A DNA stretch of 64,000 bases. Origin: Selenomonas sp. F0473 (GTDB taxonomy: Bacteria > Bacillota > Negativicutes > Selenomonadales > Selenomonadaceae). Each line of letters begins with the position of its first letter. Positions within the stretch are counted from its first letter, which is position 1. Below the pieces are notes generated by a model. The model searched no databases. It saw nothing but the letters and a program-made list of their open reading frames with translations, and was not told where the DNA came from. Positions 28,627 to 37,498 of this stretch are shown one piece after another. The position numbers were made by a program, and so were the translations under genes. Location of the stretch: the NCBI RefSeq assembly GCF_000315545.1, contig NZ_JH992902.1:1322470-1386469 (forward strand), in the 5' to 3' direction.

Positions 28627-29562
28627 CTACTTCTTGGATTTCTTTTTTAGATTCTCCCAAAACTCCCGCGTCGTTATGAGTTCATTTCTAAGTTCCCAAA
28701 AGGTCAGCCGGATATGTTTCGGCGTGACCGCATCGCGCGGCAACGTGCGATGAAGCATCGTGATCATGTAGGCGTTCTCGCCGCTCTGGTCGCCGTACTC
28801 CGTTCGGCTCGCAATCTCGCGCACGAGGTCGGCACGCTCGCTGCCGAGCGTAAGAGCGGTGCAGGAGGGAACCTGTGCGACAACTTCCGAGAGTTTTGCC
28901 CACGGCGTCTGCCGCAGGACGGCGCGTACCTGACGGCGCCGTTCCCGTTCCACGGCGCGCGCGCAATCGAGGCAGACGCCGTGAACGAGCCTTCCGCAGG
29001 AGGGGCAAGGCGTATCGCCGCGCTTCTCCTTGAGCCGCCGCGCCTTGACCGAGGTCTGATAGGCGCGTTGGAGGCGCCTGACGAGGTCGTCATCCTCAGC
29101 CGCATGGGCAAGGGCATCTCCGCGCGCGATCTCCGCATCGCTGAGTCCCGTCTGCACAACGGCGCGCGCATAGTCCGCAGACGTCTCCACATCCCCGCCG
29201 TCCTCCTCCGGAACCTCTTCCCGCACGCGCCGCGTGAAGGCGATCTCTTTGATCATGCGCCCGCCCGCATAGTTGTTGACGCGCCGAACGATCTCAGGGG
29301 AACTCATGCGCATTTCGTTCTTCCAAACGGCGTCGGGGGCGTAGAGGAACAATTTTCCATCCTTGACATAGACGGCGCTCACACGGCGTGCAACCATATC
29401 CCCCATGATGTCGTTCCAATGATTGAGCGTCGTATGGACGATGTAATCGCGTTCAAACTGTGCGCCGAGCCGCCGTACGGCGGCGCGCACATCGTCGTCT
29501 GCCGCGGCTGTGCCGAGGATGGTTCGCACTGTGGCTGCGCCTCCTTGAAATTTGTTCTGCAT
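28627..29562 (-). CDS. DciA/DUF721-like protein with zinc ribbon
   Basis: 311 residues. The N-terminal region (LNHWNDIMGDMVARRVSAVYVKDGKLFLYA) is a DUF721 domain; DciA proteins of this family load the replicative helicase DnaB. It is followed by a linker, a four-cysteine ribbon (CPSCGRLVHGVCLDC) and a C-terminal helical region that is not recognised. Ordinary DUF721 proteins in Firmicutes are 100-200 residues, so this is an extended form. It lies between recF and gyrB, the usual place for this gene. The start site is weak (CGGAACC), so the exact N-terminus is uncertain. Confidence 0.75.
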   Translation of the reverse strand: MQNKFQGGAATVRTILGTAAADDDVRAAVRRLGAQFERDYIVHTTLNHWNDIMGDMVARRVSAVYVKDGKLFLYAPDAVWKNEMRMSSPEIVRRVNNYAGGRMIKEIAFTRRVREEVPEEDGGDVETSADYARAVVQTGLSDAEIARGDALAHAAEDDDLVRRLQRAYQTSVKARRLKEKRGDTPCPSCGRLVHGVCLDCARAVERERRRQVRAVLRQTPWAKLSEVVAQVPSCTALTLGSERADLVREIASRTEYGDQSGENAYMITMLHRTLPRDAVTPKHIRLTFWELRNELITTREFWENLKKKSKK

Positions 29563-29628
29563 GCGGTTCCGGGTATGTTTTTTCTAAACGCATCCCCGAA
29601 CGAAAGCCGCCATCGTGACGCGGAAGTT

Positions 29629-30756
29629 TCAATCCCGCGCCACAACAGTCCCGGCGCGCACATACCGATAGGTCGCCCCCGTCTGCTCCGCCGGGAAATA
29701 CGCCGCATCGGTCGCGGTGATGAAGGTCTGGATGCGCTCGCTCCGGATGAAGGATAAAAGAGCGGCGCGGCGATCCGCGTCCAGCTCGCTCATCACATCG
29801 TCGAGGAGGAGGACCGGCGCCTCTCCCACGCTCTCGCGCAGATAAAAGAGCTCGGCGAGTTTCAGCGCGAGCGCCCCCGTCCGCTGCTGTCCCTGCGAAC
29901 CGTACCCCCTGAGATTCATCCCTCCGACGGAGAGGACGAGATCGTCGAGATGCGGCCCTACCCCCGTCGCGGCGCGCGCAATATCGCGCGGGCGGCATTC
30001 GGAGAGCATCTTATTATACCACAGTTCGAGCCGCTCCGCCATGCCGTCTTTTTCTCTCGAGAGATCCTCCGGCGCATGTGCGATCTCATAGGATATCGTC
30101 AGCTCTTCCCCCGCGGCGAGCACCGCCTGCACATGTCCCGAGAGCGCGCCGAGCCGCTCCGCCGCCGCGATGCGCCGCGTCACAATCCGCGCGGCGCTCT
30201 CCGCGAGCTGAGTATCCCACGGCTCGAGCGCATCCGCTGGCGCAAGCCGTTCCCGGATGTCCTTCAGCACCGCGCCGCGCTGGCGCAGGATATGCGTATA
30301 GCGCAGGAGCTCGCCGTAGTAGGCGGGGCTCGCCTGCGAGAGCTCGGCATCGAGATAGCGGCGACGCAGGGCGGGCGCGCCCTTCACGAGAAAGAGGTCT
30401 TCGGGCGAAAAGAGCACCGTCGGCAGGAGACCCACGAGCTCACGCTGCCGCAGCGGCTCCCCGGCATGCAGGATGCGGCGCCGGTGCCCGCGTTCGAACC
30501 GAAAGGAAAGTTCCCCCGCCGCCTCGTGCCGCAGAAAGGAAAGATCGATCCGCCCGCCGGGATCGCCCATACGAATGAGCTCCGCATCGCCGTTCGTGCG
30601 ATGGGAGCGTCCAAAAGAGGCATAGTAAAGCGCCTCGATGATATTCGTCTTGCCCTGTGCATTCGCGCCGAGGAAAATCTGAACGCCGGGATCGAACTCG
30701 AGCCGCAGCGTCCCGTAGTTCCGGTAGGAATGCAGTTGAAGCGCAGTAATCCGCAT
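29629..30756 (-). CDS. recF: DNA replication and repair protein RecF
   Basis: 375 residues. SMC-like ABC ATPase acting with RecO and RecR to load RecA at gaps. Walker A GANAQGKTNIIEAL, signature GSQGQQRTGALALKLAE and Walker B PVLLLDDVMSELD are intact; the N-terminal strand ALQLHSYRNYGTLRLEF is typical. The start lies 2 bases after the stop of the S4 protein gene, so they share an mRNA. Confidence 0.95.
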   Translation of the reverse strand: MRITALQLHSYRNYGTLRLEFDPGVQIFLGANAQGKTNIIEALYYASFGRSHRTNGDAELIRMGDPGGRIDLSFLRHEAAGELSFRFERGHRRRILHAGEPLRQRELVGLLPTVLFSPEDLFLVKGAPALRRRYLDAELSQASPAYYGELLRYTHILRQRGAVLKDIRERLAPADALEPWDTQLAESAARIVTRRIAAAERLGALSGHVQAVLAAGEELTISYEIAHAPEDLSREKDGMAERLELWYNKMLSECRPRDIARAATGVGPHLDDLVLSVGGMNLRGYGSQGQQRTGALALKLAELFYLRESVGEAPVLLLDDVMSELDADRRAALLSFIRSERIQTFITATDAAYFPAEQTGATYRYVRAGTVVARD

Positions 30757-30758
30757 TG

Positions 30759-30974
30759 CTACACAGAGGCGACGCGATACGTTCCGCCGCCCTCCACCGC
30801 AACGATATCTCCGGGGACGAGTTTCCGCCGCCGCGCCGTCTCGAGCACATTGTTGCGCGTAATGCGTCCCGCGGCAACGAGCCCCTTGACCGCGCCGCCG
30901 CTCGGGACTTCGCCCGCACGTTTTAGAAACTGATCGAGCCGGATATCCCCGGTATGAATCTCTACATCCGTCAA
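30759..30974 (-). CDS. yaaA: S4-domain RNA-binding protein YaaA/RlbA
   Basis: 71 residues, a single S4 RNA-binding domain: IRLDQFLKRAGEVPSGGAVK and GRITRNNVLETARRRKLVPGD. This small gene normally sits between dnaN and recF in Firmicutes and is linked to 50S ribosome maturation. The start is a TTG one base after the dnaN stop, with GAGGAC overlapping the end of dnaN; no better start exists. Confidence 0.85.
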   Translation of the reverse strand: MTDVEIHTGDIRLDQFLKRAGEVPSGGAVKGLVAAGRITRNNVLETARRRKLVPGDIVAVEGGGTYRVASV

Positions 30975-30975
30975 G

Positions 30976-32118
30976 TTAATGTGTCCTCACAGGCGTTACA
31001 ACGTAGATATAGTCCGGATCCGCATCCTCTCGAATCGTGATGGGAGAGAGGTTCTGCCCCTGCTCGTTCGGGCCTTGGAGCGCGAGCACGCAGGTATCGC
31101 TGTCGAGCGACTTCATCGCGTCGAGCAGGTAGGACGCGTTGAACGCGATCGCTGCGGGATCGCCCTCGACCGCCGCCTCGATCGTCTCCTCCGCGGCGCC
31201 GACTTCCGGACTGTTCGAACTGATACGGAGCAGGTTGTTCTCAAACTCCAGTTTGACGATATTGTACTGATCCGTGCGAGAGATGAGCGATGCGCGGTCG
31301 ACGGCCGCGGCAAAATCCGCCGCGCTCATCGTGACCTTCGTGCGGATCTTGTCCGCGCTCGGAATGACGCGGCGATAGTCGGGGAAACTGCCCTCGATGA
31401 GGCGAGAGGTCATATAGACGCCCTCCGCGGACACGCTGATCTGATTGTGGGAGCACATGATCTCGATGTCCGTCGGGACTTCGCCCGTGACGGTGCGCGT
31501 GACTTCCTCGAGGAACTTCGCCGGAACGACCGCGCGGATCTCGCCCGCGTCGTGCTCGATGCGCTCGCTCTTCACGGCGAGGCGGTGTACATTCGTCGCG
31601 GCGAAGGTGACGGACTGTCCTTCAACTTCGAGCTGACAGCCGGTGAAGACGGGACGGCGGTCGCGCTGCTCTTCTTTGAGACAGGCGAAGGCGGATTTCT
31701 TCACGAGGCGCGCGAGCGTACGGTCTTTGACGGTAAAACGCAGCGTTCCGTCCATACGCCGGAGAACGGGGAAGTCGTTGACTTCCATTTTGCGCAGGGT
31801 GAAACGCGCCTTTCCCGACGTGATGACGGCGAGGCCTTCTTCGCTGACGCAGTCGACGGAGATATCGTCTGCCGGCAGTTTGCGCGCGAACTCCGTGAGA
31901 TACTTGCCGGGAAGGACGGTCGTGCCGGGCGTTTGGACCTCTGCCGGGACGGTGAGAATAAACCCGATCTCGTAGTTCGTCGATTGGAGCTCGAGCTGTC
32001 CGTCTTTCGCCGAGAGATAGATCCCCGAGAGGATGGGGGTCTGCGGCTTTGTCGAGAGACCTTTGCTGACGATTTGGAGCGCCGAGAGGAGATCGCTTTT
32101 TCCGAGCGTGATGTTCAT
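30976..32118 (-). CDS. dnaN: DNA polymerase III beta sliding clamp
   Basis: 380 residues from ATG 32118 (site AAAGGA). The three-fold clamp domain starts MNITLGKSDLLSALQIVSKGL; TPILSGIYLSAKDGQL and GSFPDYRRVIP are conserved. It encircles DNA and tethers polymerase III and other partners. The frame stays open 74 codons further upstream, but that stretch overlaps a DnaA-box region and has no clamp similarity, so the internal ATG is used. Confidence 0.95.
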   Translation of the reverse strand: MNITLGKSDLLSALQIVSKGLSTKPQTPILSGIYLSAKDGQLELQSTNYEIGFILTVPAEVQTPGTTVLPGKYLTEFARKLPADDISVDCVSEEGLAVITSGKARFTLRKMEVNDFPVLRRMDGTLRFTVKDRTLARLVKKSAFACLKEEQRDRRPVFTGCQLEVEGQSVTFAATNVHRLAVKSERIEHDAGEIRAVVPAKFLEEVTRTVTGEVPTDIEIMCSHNQISVSAEGVYMTSRLIEGSFPDYRRVIPSADKIRTKVTMSAADFAAAVDRASLISRTDQYNIVKLEFENNLLRISSNSPEVGAAEETIEAAVEGDPAAIAFNASYLLDAMKSLDSDTCVLALQGPNEQGQNLSPITIREDADPDYIYVVTPVRTH

Positions 32119-32283
32119 GTGTCCGTCCTTTCTGCGGGAGCGCGTCCCGTTTTCTATGGTTGCTTGTATAAAATAAATATAGTAGTCGTAGTAGTAGGGG
32201 CTGTTGATTTGTTGAAATGCGGAGAGAAGTCCCGCAGCGCCGCGCGGCGGATTGTTGAAAAACTGTGGAGAACTGCGTCTGTG

Positions 32284-32377
32284 TTGTCCACAGTTTGCAC
32301 AGATCGGCGCCGTATGCGGAGTCGTCCACAAAACATCCACAGGATATGCCGCGGCGCATCCACAAATATATTCACAG
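32284..32377 (+). other. DnaA-box cluster between dnaN and dnaA
   Basis: TTGTCCACA (32284-32292), TCGTCCACA (32322-32330), ACATCCACA (32333-32341), GCATCCACA (32356-32364) and TATTCACAG (32369-32377), all in one orientation, each differ by one or a few bases from TTATCCACA. The 32119-32460 gap holds no gene. It could be one half of a bipartite oriC or serve dnaN regulation. Confidence 0.65.
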
Positions 32378-32460
32378 GCGGAGCGACGACATATTTTGCC
32401 GCTTAAATTCCCGCATCGGCCGCAGCGAACGGCACGGGGCGCAAAAATCCCACGCCGCGC

Positions 32461-33915
32461 CTATAGACCGCGAATCTGCATCGTCAGCGATTTAATCAAC
32501 GCGTCCGTTTCGGGATCTTCGCTTGTGAGGCTTTGGATCTTCTTGTGCGCGTGAATGACCGTCGAGTGGTCGCGGTTGAAGAATCCGCCGATCGTCGGCC
32601 ACGATACGTCCGTCAGCTCGTGGCAGAGGTACATCGCCACTTGACGGGGGAACGCGATATCGTTGCTGCGCTTCGAGGAACGGATGTCTTCGCTCGTCAC
32701 CTTAAAATGGGTGCAGACCATGCGCTCGATCACCTCCATCGTGATCCGGCGTCCCGTCTCCCCGCGCAGATAGTTCCCGAGCGCCGCGACGCACGTCGAT
32801 TCGTCGATCGGCAGGCGCATCGTCGAGGCGTATTTGATGAGGCGCGTGAGCGCCCCCTCGAGCTCGCGGATGTTGCTGTCCACGCGGCTTGCGATATAGG
32901 TGACCACATCGCCCGGGATGTCGATCTCCTCCGACTGCGCCTTTTTCTGGAGGATCGCCATGCGGGTTTCGAACTCCGGCGGCTGAATGTCGACCACCAC
33001 GCCGCCCGAGAACCGCGAGACGAGACGGTCCTCGAGATCCTTCACGTCCTGCGGTTGACGGTCGCACGTCATGATGATCTGACGGCCGCTGTCGCGCAGC
33101 TTGTTGAACATCTGGAAGAACTCCGTCTGCGTCTGCAGCTGGCCGGAGAAAAATTGGATGTCGTCGATGAGCAGCACATCGATGTTGTAGTATTTTTCAC
33201 GGAACGCGTCCATGCTCTTCTCGCGGATCGAACGGATGAATTCGTTGGTAAAATCCGTGCTGGCGATGTAGAGCACGCGCTTGTTCGGATGATCCGCGAT
33301 GATCTTGTGGCCGACCGCGTGCATCAGATGCGTTTTGCCGAGCCCGACGCCGCCGTAGATGAAGAACGGATTGTTCGACGGCAGACCCGGAGCGTCGGCG
33401 ACCGATTTTGCCATCGCATAGGAAAACTGATTCGAACGGCCCGTGACGAACGCGTCGAACGTGTACTTTGGATTCAGCGTCGTCCCGTCGTCGGGCGCGG
33501 CGGCATGCGCGCTTTCGTTTGCCGCGGGAGACGGCGTGAGCGGGAGCGTTCCCTGTGCGGGCGAAGTCCCGCCGCCGTAGGGCGTTTCCGATGTTTCGGC
33601 CGTGAGGAGAACGTCCGCCGGCGTCATATCGTCGGCAGGGGCGAATTTTGCGGCGGACGGGTCGATGATCAGACGGAACGTATAGGACGTGCCGAGAGCC
33701 TCGTGCGCCGCGTCGCTGAGCAGCACGAGGTAGCGGCGCTCGATGAACTGCTTCGTGAACGTATCCGGCACCGCCAGAACGAGTTCGTTCTCGTCGAGAG
33801 TGACGGGGGCGATCCGCGGGAGCCAGTTCGTTACGGCTTCCTGCGGCAGAATGCCGTCCGTCTTTTCCAGAATCTGCCGCCACAGCGCGGCAACGGGGGG
33901 ATGCTTTTCTTCCAT
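32461..33915 (-). CDS. dnaA: Chromosomal replication initiator DnaA
   Basis: 484 residues from ATG 33915. Domain I (ALWRQILEKTDGILP), a variable Ala/Pro-rich domain II, AAA+ domain III with Walker A GGVGLGKTHLMHAVGH and Walker B VLLIDDIQF, and domain IV with the DnaA-box signature region PRQVAMYLCHELTDVSWPTIGG, FNRDHSTVIHA. It binds DnaA boxes and opens oriC. The frame is open further upstream, but that extension has no domain similarity and covers DnaA boxes. Site AAGGGA is 10 bases upstream. Confidence 0.96.
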   Translation of the reverse strand: MEEKHPPVAALWRQILEKTDGILPQEAVTNWLPRIAPVTLDENELVLAVPDTFTKQFIERRYLVLLSDAAHEALGTSYTFRLIIDPSAAKFAPADDMTPADVLLTAETSETPYGGGTSPAQGTLPLTPSPAANESAHAAAPDDGTTLNPKYTFDAFVTGRSNQFSYAMAKSVADAPGLPSNNPFFIYGGVGLGKTHLMHAVGHKIIADHPNKRVLYIASTDFTNEFIRSIREKSMDAFREKYYNIDVLLIDDIQFFSGQLQTQTEFFQMFNKLRDSGRQIIMTCDRQPQDVKDLEDRLVSRFSGGVVVDIQPPEFETRMAILQKKAQSEEIDIPGDVVTYIASRVDSNIRELEGALTRLIKYASTMRLPIDESTCVAALGNYLRGETGRRITMEVIERMVCTHFKVTSEDIRSSKRSNDIAFPRQVAMYLCHELTDVSWPTIGGFFNRDHSTVIHAHKKIQSLTSEDPETDALIKSLTMQIRGL

Positions 33916-33943
33916 GCGCTCGAATCCCTTCAAAAAAATTGTA

Positions 33944-34165
33944 TTATCAACAGCGTTATTCACAGTTGTGGATAAATCCGACCAACCGAATGACAAGAAA
34001 ATGCAAGCGTGTGAAAAATTATGCACGATTTTTTCACAGGTTTTCAACAACGGGGCGGGGATATCTCGGCAAAATCCGACGGACTTATGAACGGGTCGAT
34101 CCGCCCCTGCGACAAAGATCACGAATTGGAAATTATTTTAACAAAAAAAGCGATACTTATCAACA
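33944..34165 (-). other. Upstream region of dnaA with DnaA boxes (oriC candidate)
   Basis: The gene-free interval 33916-34217 contains TTATCAACA (33944-33952), TTATTCACA (33956-33964), the perfect complement TGTGGATAA (33967-33975), TTTTTCACA (34030-34038) and TTATCAACA (34157-34165), within AT-rich sequence including A7. Position between divergent dnaA and rpmH is the classical Firmicute oriC location. Confidence 0.7.
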
Positions 34166-34217
34166 GAGGCTTTTGTCCCGATCTCGAAAAAAACACCCGA
34201 AAGGCGCGCTAATTGCC

Positions 34218-34247
34218 TTGACAGCGGCCGTTTCGTTCGTCTATAAT
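34218..34247 (+). promoter_or_regulatory. rpmH promoter
   Basis: TTGACA (34218-34223) and TATAAT (34242-34247), both perfect, spacing 18. Confidence 0.75.
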
Positions 34248-34315
34248 GACCGAGGGCGAAATCATAGATTGGAAGACGCCGCGGCATCTGCGGCGGTGAA
34301 GGAGGTGACGATGAG

Positions 34316-34450
34316 GTGAAGAGAACGTATCAGCCGAACAACCATTGGAGAAAAAAGACGCACGGATTCCGTGAGCGCATGAAGACGAAAGGCGGCCGCC
34401 TCGTAATCAAGAGAAGGCGTCAGCGCGGCAGAAAGAAACTTTCGGCGTAA
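34316..34450 (+). CDS. rpmH: 50S ribosomal protein L34
   Basis: 44 residues, highly basic (starts [18 protein letters not shown]). It starts with GTG after GGAGGTGACGATGAG and ends in KKLSA, the standard bL34 length and ending. It opens the rpmH-rnpA-yidD-yidC-jag cluster next to dnaA. Confidence 0.95.
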   Translation: MKRTYQPNNHWRKKTHGFRERMKTKGGRLVIKRRRQRGRKKLSA

Positions 34451-34499
34451 CGTGTCCGGCAGCTTATTGAGACATCGATAGGACGTCGATTGAAAGCAG

Positions 34500-34526
34500 G
34501 AGGTCACCGCGGGTGACCTCTTTTTT
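34500..34526 (+). terminator. Hairpin terminator between rpmH and rnpA
   Basis: GAGGTCACC-gcg-GGTGACCTC followed by TTTTTT. It probably attenuates transcription so that L34 is made in excess over RNase P protein. Confidence 0.8.
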
Positions 34527-34534
34527 ACTGAACC

Positions 34535-34924
34535 ATGAATAAACTGAGATACACGCTCCCGCGCGCGCGGATGATCAAGCGCCGCGGCGACTTCCAACTC
34601 GTCTATCATAAGGGGCGGTCCGTGCCCGGGCGGCGCATGATCCTCTATGTCCTGCGCGACCCGCGCGTCGCGGGAAAGGTCGGCTTTGCCGCCGGCAAAA
34701 AACTGGGCTGCGCCGCCGTGCGCAGCCGCACCAAACGACTCATGCGCGAGGCGTATCGGCTCATGCAGCACGACCTGCGGCAGGACGTCGGTATCCTCCT
34801 CGTCGGGCGCGCCGGTCTTGCCGCATGCAAAATGCAGGATGCCGCCGACGAGCTGAGAAACCTCGCGCGCCGCGCGAAAATCCTGGCGGCCGGCAGAACG
34901 GCGCGCGCGGAGGAGCAATTATGA
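34535..34924 (+). CDS. rnpA: Ribonuclease P protein component
   Basis: 129 residues. Partner of the RNase P RNA in 5' maturation of tRNAs. The conserved basic RNR-type helix is [24 protein letters not shown] and [15 protein letters not shown] are typical. The stop overlaps the yidD start (ATGA). Confidence 0.93.
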   Translation: MNKLRYTLPRARMIKRRGDFQLVYHKGRSVPGRRMILYVLRDPRVAGKVGFAAGKKLGCAAVRSRTKRLMREAYRLMQHDLRQDVGILLVGRAGLAACKMQDAADELRNLARRAKILAAGRTARAEEQL

Positions 34925-35130
34925 AACGCCTGCTCCTCTTCGGCATACGATTTTACAGAAGCTGTATCTCGCCCTTTCTCCCGCCCACGTGCCGCTATCG
35001 GCCGACCTGCTCTGCGTATGCGATGGAGGCCGTCGAGCGCTACGGCGTCCGGCGCGGCGGGTGGATGGCCGTGCGGCGGATACTTCGGTGTCATCCGTGG
35101 GGGGGGAGCGGCTACGACCCCGTCCCTTGA
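34921..35130 (+). CDS. yidD: Membrane protein insertion efficiency factor YidD
   Basis: 69 residues. The conserved core [27 protein letters not shown] and the end [12 protein letters not shown] define the family. It is a small membrane-associated helper of YidC. The start overlaps rnpA by four bases. Its stop directly abuts a repeat element. Confidence 0.93.
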   Translation: MKRLLLFGIRFYRSCISPFLPPTCRYRPTCSAYAMEAVERYGVRRGGWMAVRRILRCHPWGGSGYDPVP

Positions 35131-35470
35131 GGCGTGAGACGTGATCTTTGCGCACAGCGTTGTCATAACATCGAATGCTTCGGTCGACGTAGGTTTTCAC
35201 TACGCCTTCCCTAGCATTCTCCTTATTCCTAGCTGTGCATCAAAGCTGACGCCTCACTCAGGTATCCGATCGAGACGCGAGATCTTGGCGTCCAGCGTCG
35301 TCACTGCGAAAAATCCTGCGGTCGACGTAGGCATCTACTACGACTCCCTTGGATTTTTCTCGTTCCTTGCTGTACATCCAAGCTTTCGCCCCGCTTACCG
35401 TACGGCAGGATTTTCGCGCGCTGCATCGAAACTGCCGCGTCACTTACCGTATCGCCTTTACAGCGGGCTT
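35131..35470 (+). repeat. Tandem hairpin-repeat element (two full copies and a half copy)
   Basis: Copy 1 (35131-35263): CTTTG/CAAAG, GCACAGC/GCTGTGC, AATGCT/AGCATT and CGTAG/CTACG pair as nested arms. Copy 2 (35273-35400): CTTGG/CCAAG, AAAAATCC/GGATTTTT and CGTAG/CTACG pair at the same places. The two copies differ in sequence but keep pairing by double changes. A half copy (right arm only, TGCATCGAAACTGCCGCGTCACTTACC) follows at 35420-35470. A third full copy lies at 61853-61985. No frame here resembles a protein. The 430-base gap between yidD and yidC holds nothing else visible. Confidence 0.7.
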
Positions 35471-35563
35471 TCCGCGCGCTTTGTCATCGCCCTTCCATGA
35501 ACGCATCGTACAAACGCAACCGAACGACAGAAACGCTTCCCTAAATCGGAGGAGGAACTACAC

Positions 35564-36241
35564 TTGATCGAATTTTTCAGCAATCTGTTTGCGCCCATCA
35601 TCCATTTGCTCCAGATGATCCTCGGCGCATTTTACACCGTCACCAGCGCCGTGGGGCTCGAGAGCTACGGCTTCCCCATCATCCTGCTCACCGTCCTCAT
35701 CAAGCTGGTCACCTATCCCTTGACCGTCAAACAGGTCAAGTCCATGAAGGCCATGCAGGAAATCCAGCCCAAGATGAAAAAGATCCAGGAGAAATACAAG
35801 AACGACCCGCGCATGCTCCAGCAAAAGACGGGAGAGCTCTTCCGCGCGGCGGGCGTCAATCCCCTGGCCGGCTGCCTGCCGCTTCTCGTGCAGATGCCGA
35901 TCCTCATGGGCATGTATTACGCCCTCTTCAACTTCGCCTATCCGAGCGAGGCCGCGGAGGCGTTCCTCTGGCTGCCGCATCTGTCGGCGCCGGACCCGCT
36001 CTATATCCTGCCCGTCCTCTCGGCGCTCACGACATTTCTCCAGCAGAAGATGACGAGCACCGAGATGAACCAGCAGATGAAGATCATGATGACCGTCATG
36101 CCCCTTTTCATCGGCTGGATCAGCCTTAACTTTCCGGCGGGGCTCGTCCTCTACTGGGTGACCATGAACATCGTACAAATCGCGCAGCAGTGGTGGATGT
36201 ACCGCGGCGAAGAAAAACCCGCAAAAAAGGAGGCGGCATAA
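35564..36241 (+). CDS. yidC: Membrane protein insertase YidC (YidC/Oxa1/Alb3)
   Basis: 225 residues, the short Gram-positive-style YidC without the large periplasmic P1 domain. Five membrane helices are expected; YGFPIILLTVLIKLVTYPLT and MPLFIGWISLNFPAGLVLYW are typical, and the groove arginine equivalent is in LFRAAGVNPLAGCLP. It inserts and folds inner-membrane proteins with or without Sec. The start is TTG 35564 after GGAGGAGG. The jag start follows one base after its stop. Confidence 0.93.
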   Translation: MIEFFSNLFAPIIHLLQMILGAFYTVTSAVGLESYGFPIILLTVLIKLVTYPLTVKQVKSMKAMQEIQPKMKKIQEKYKNDPRMLQQKTGELFRAAGVNPLAGCLPLLVQMPILMGMYYALFNFAYPSEAAEAFLWLPHLSAPDPLYILPVLSALTTFLQQKMTSTEMNQQMKIMMTVMPLFIGWISLNFPAGLVLYWVTMNIVQIAQQWWMYRGEEKPAKKEAA

Positions 36242-36242
36242 C

Positions 36243-37277
36243 ATGGCAGAGATCATCGAGACCACAGGGAAAACCGTAGAGGACGCGCTTTCGACAGCGC
36301 TTGATAAACTCGGCTGCGGCCGCGAAGAGATCACCTATGAAGTCCTGCAGGAGCCGTCGAACGGATTCCTCGGGCTTTGGGGCAAACGCGCGGCGCATAT
36401 CCGCGTCACCACGCGCCCCGTCATCCCGGCGCAGCGTACGGAGACGAATGTCCCCGCCCCGACCGTGACGTCTCCGCAGGCCGCACCCGCGGATGAATTT
36501 CCGCAGCGGACAAAGCGGTTCCATACCGACCTCAGGAGCAGCGCGCGTGCGCGCGCAAATCATGCGGAGCACGCCGCGCCGGCATCGCGTGCGGAGCGCC
36601 CGGAACGCGGCGGGCGCGGCGACCGCCGGGAAAGGGGGGCGGAGGCGGAGGACCGATCCGCACGCCGCTATGACAGAGAGCGTTCGTCCTATGACCGCGC
36701 GCACGCGGGCGCCGGCGAAGAGCAGCCGCGCCGCGCCGACCAGCTCCCGCTCGTGCCGCCCTCGCCCGAGATGCTCGCGCGCGCGGAGGGCTTCCTGCGC
36801 GACATATTCGGCGCGATGGCGCTGTCCGTCACGCTCAGCCGCAGCGACAGCCCGATCGGCGTCACCTACAACATGCAGGGCGAGAACCTTGGCATCCTCA
36901 TCGGCAAGCATGGACAGACCCTCGACGCGCTCCAGTATCTCGCCAATCTCGTTGTCAACAGGAACCGCGAGACCGCCGGTTACACCCGCATCATCCTCGA
37001 TGTCGAGGACTACCGCACGCGGCGCGAGGAGACCCTCACGCGCCTTGCGGGGCACCTCGCGGACAAGGCGTGCCGCATCGGCGAGGAGATCCGCCTCGAG
37101 CCCATGAGCCGCCACGAGCGCAAGATCATCCATATGGCGCTCCAGGACAACCGCCGCGTCACCACTTACAGCGCCGGCGAGAACCCGCGCCGCTACGTCG
37201 TCATCGTGCCGAAGCGCCGCCGCTATAACCGCGGCGGGTATGCGGAGAATACCTTCGAGGACGGGTACGAGAGATAA
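36243..37277 (+). CDS. khpB: RNA-binding protein Jag/KhpB
   Basis: 344 residues: N-terminal Jag-N domain (EIIETTGKTVEDALSTALDKL), a long charged, Arg/Ala-rich disordered linker (about residues 85-170), a KH domain (MQGENLGILIGKHGQTLDALQYL) and an R3H domain (MSRHERKIIHMALQ). With KhpA it binds RNAs affecting cell division and envelope genes. It is the last gene of the rpmH cluster here; a terminator follows instead of mnmE. Confidence 0.92.
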   Translation: MAEIIETTGKTVEDALSTALDKLGCGREEITYEVLQEPSNGFLGLWGKRAAHIRVTTRPVIPAQRTETNVPAPTVTSPQAAPADEFPQRTKRFHTDLRSSARARANHAEHAAPASRAERPERGGRGDRRERGAEAEDRSARRYDRERSSYDRAHAGAGEEQPRRADQLPLVPPSPEMLARAEGFLRDIFGAMALSVTLSRSDSPIGVTYNMQGENLGILIGKHGQTLDALQYLANLVVNRNRETAGYTRIILDVEDYRTRREETLTRLAGHLADKACRIGEEIRLEPMSRHERKIIHMALQDNRRVTTYSAGENPRRYVVIVPKRRRYNRGGYAENTFEDGYER

Positions 37278-37303
37278 GGCATCCTAAGGAAAAAAGAAAG
37301 AAA

Positions 37304-37333
37304 AAGGACAATCCGCGTCGGATTGTCCTTTTT
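37304..37333. terminator. Terminator after jag (bidirectional)
   Basis: AAGGACAATCCG-cgt-CGGATTGTCCTT is a perfect 12-bp stem followed by TTT, with A-runs on the other side. Confidence 0.8.
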
Positions 37334-37375
37334 GCATTGAGAAAATACTCTCTATTAGCGCGTATCCGCGCATCC

Positions 37376-37432
37376 CGCCCGTGCCGCCGCGCCGGCCTTT
37401 GATGCTGGGGCGATCGGCGCGGCGTGCGGGCG
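37376..37432. repeat. Long GC-rich inverted repeat downstream of the PTS operon
   Basis: CGCCCG plus CGCCGCGCCG pair with CGGCGCGGCG plus CGGGCG, separated by a 3-base internal loop on each side and a 20-base loop. There is no T-run, so it may protect the 3' end of the operon mRNA from nucleases rather than terminate. Confidence 0.55.
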
Positions 37433-37498
37433 TTTCCCTGTGCGGAGGGATGTTGTCTTGACGAGGCTGTCTCGGCGCCTGCGCATAACGTGCGGCAG

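Noticed and set aside
30976-32340. Longer dnaN with a 74-residue N-terminal extension
   Set aside because: The extension covers the DnaA-box region and has no clamp similarity; ATG 32118 has a proper site.
32461-34122. Longer dnaA start at 34122
   Set aside because: The extra residues overlap DnaA boxes and lack domain I similarity; ATG 33915 fits the family.
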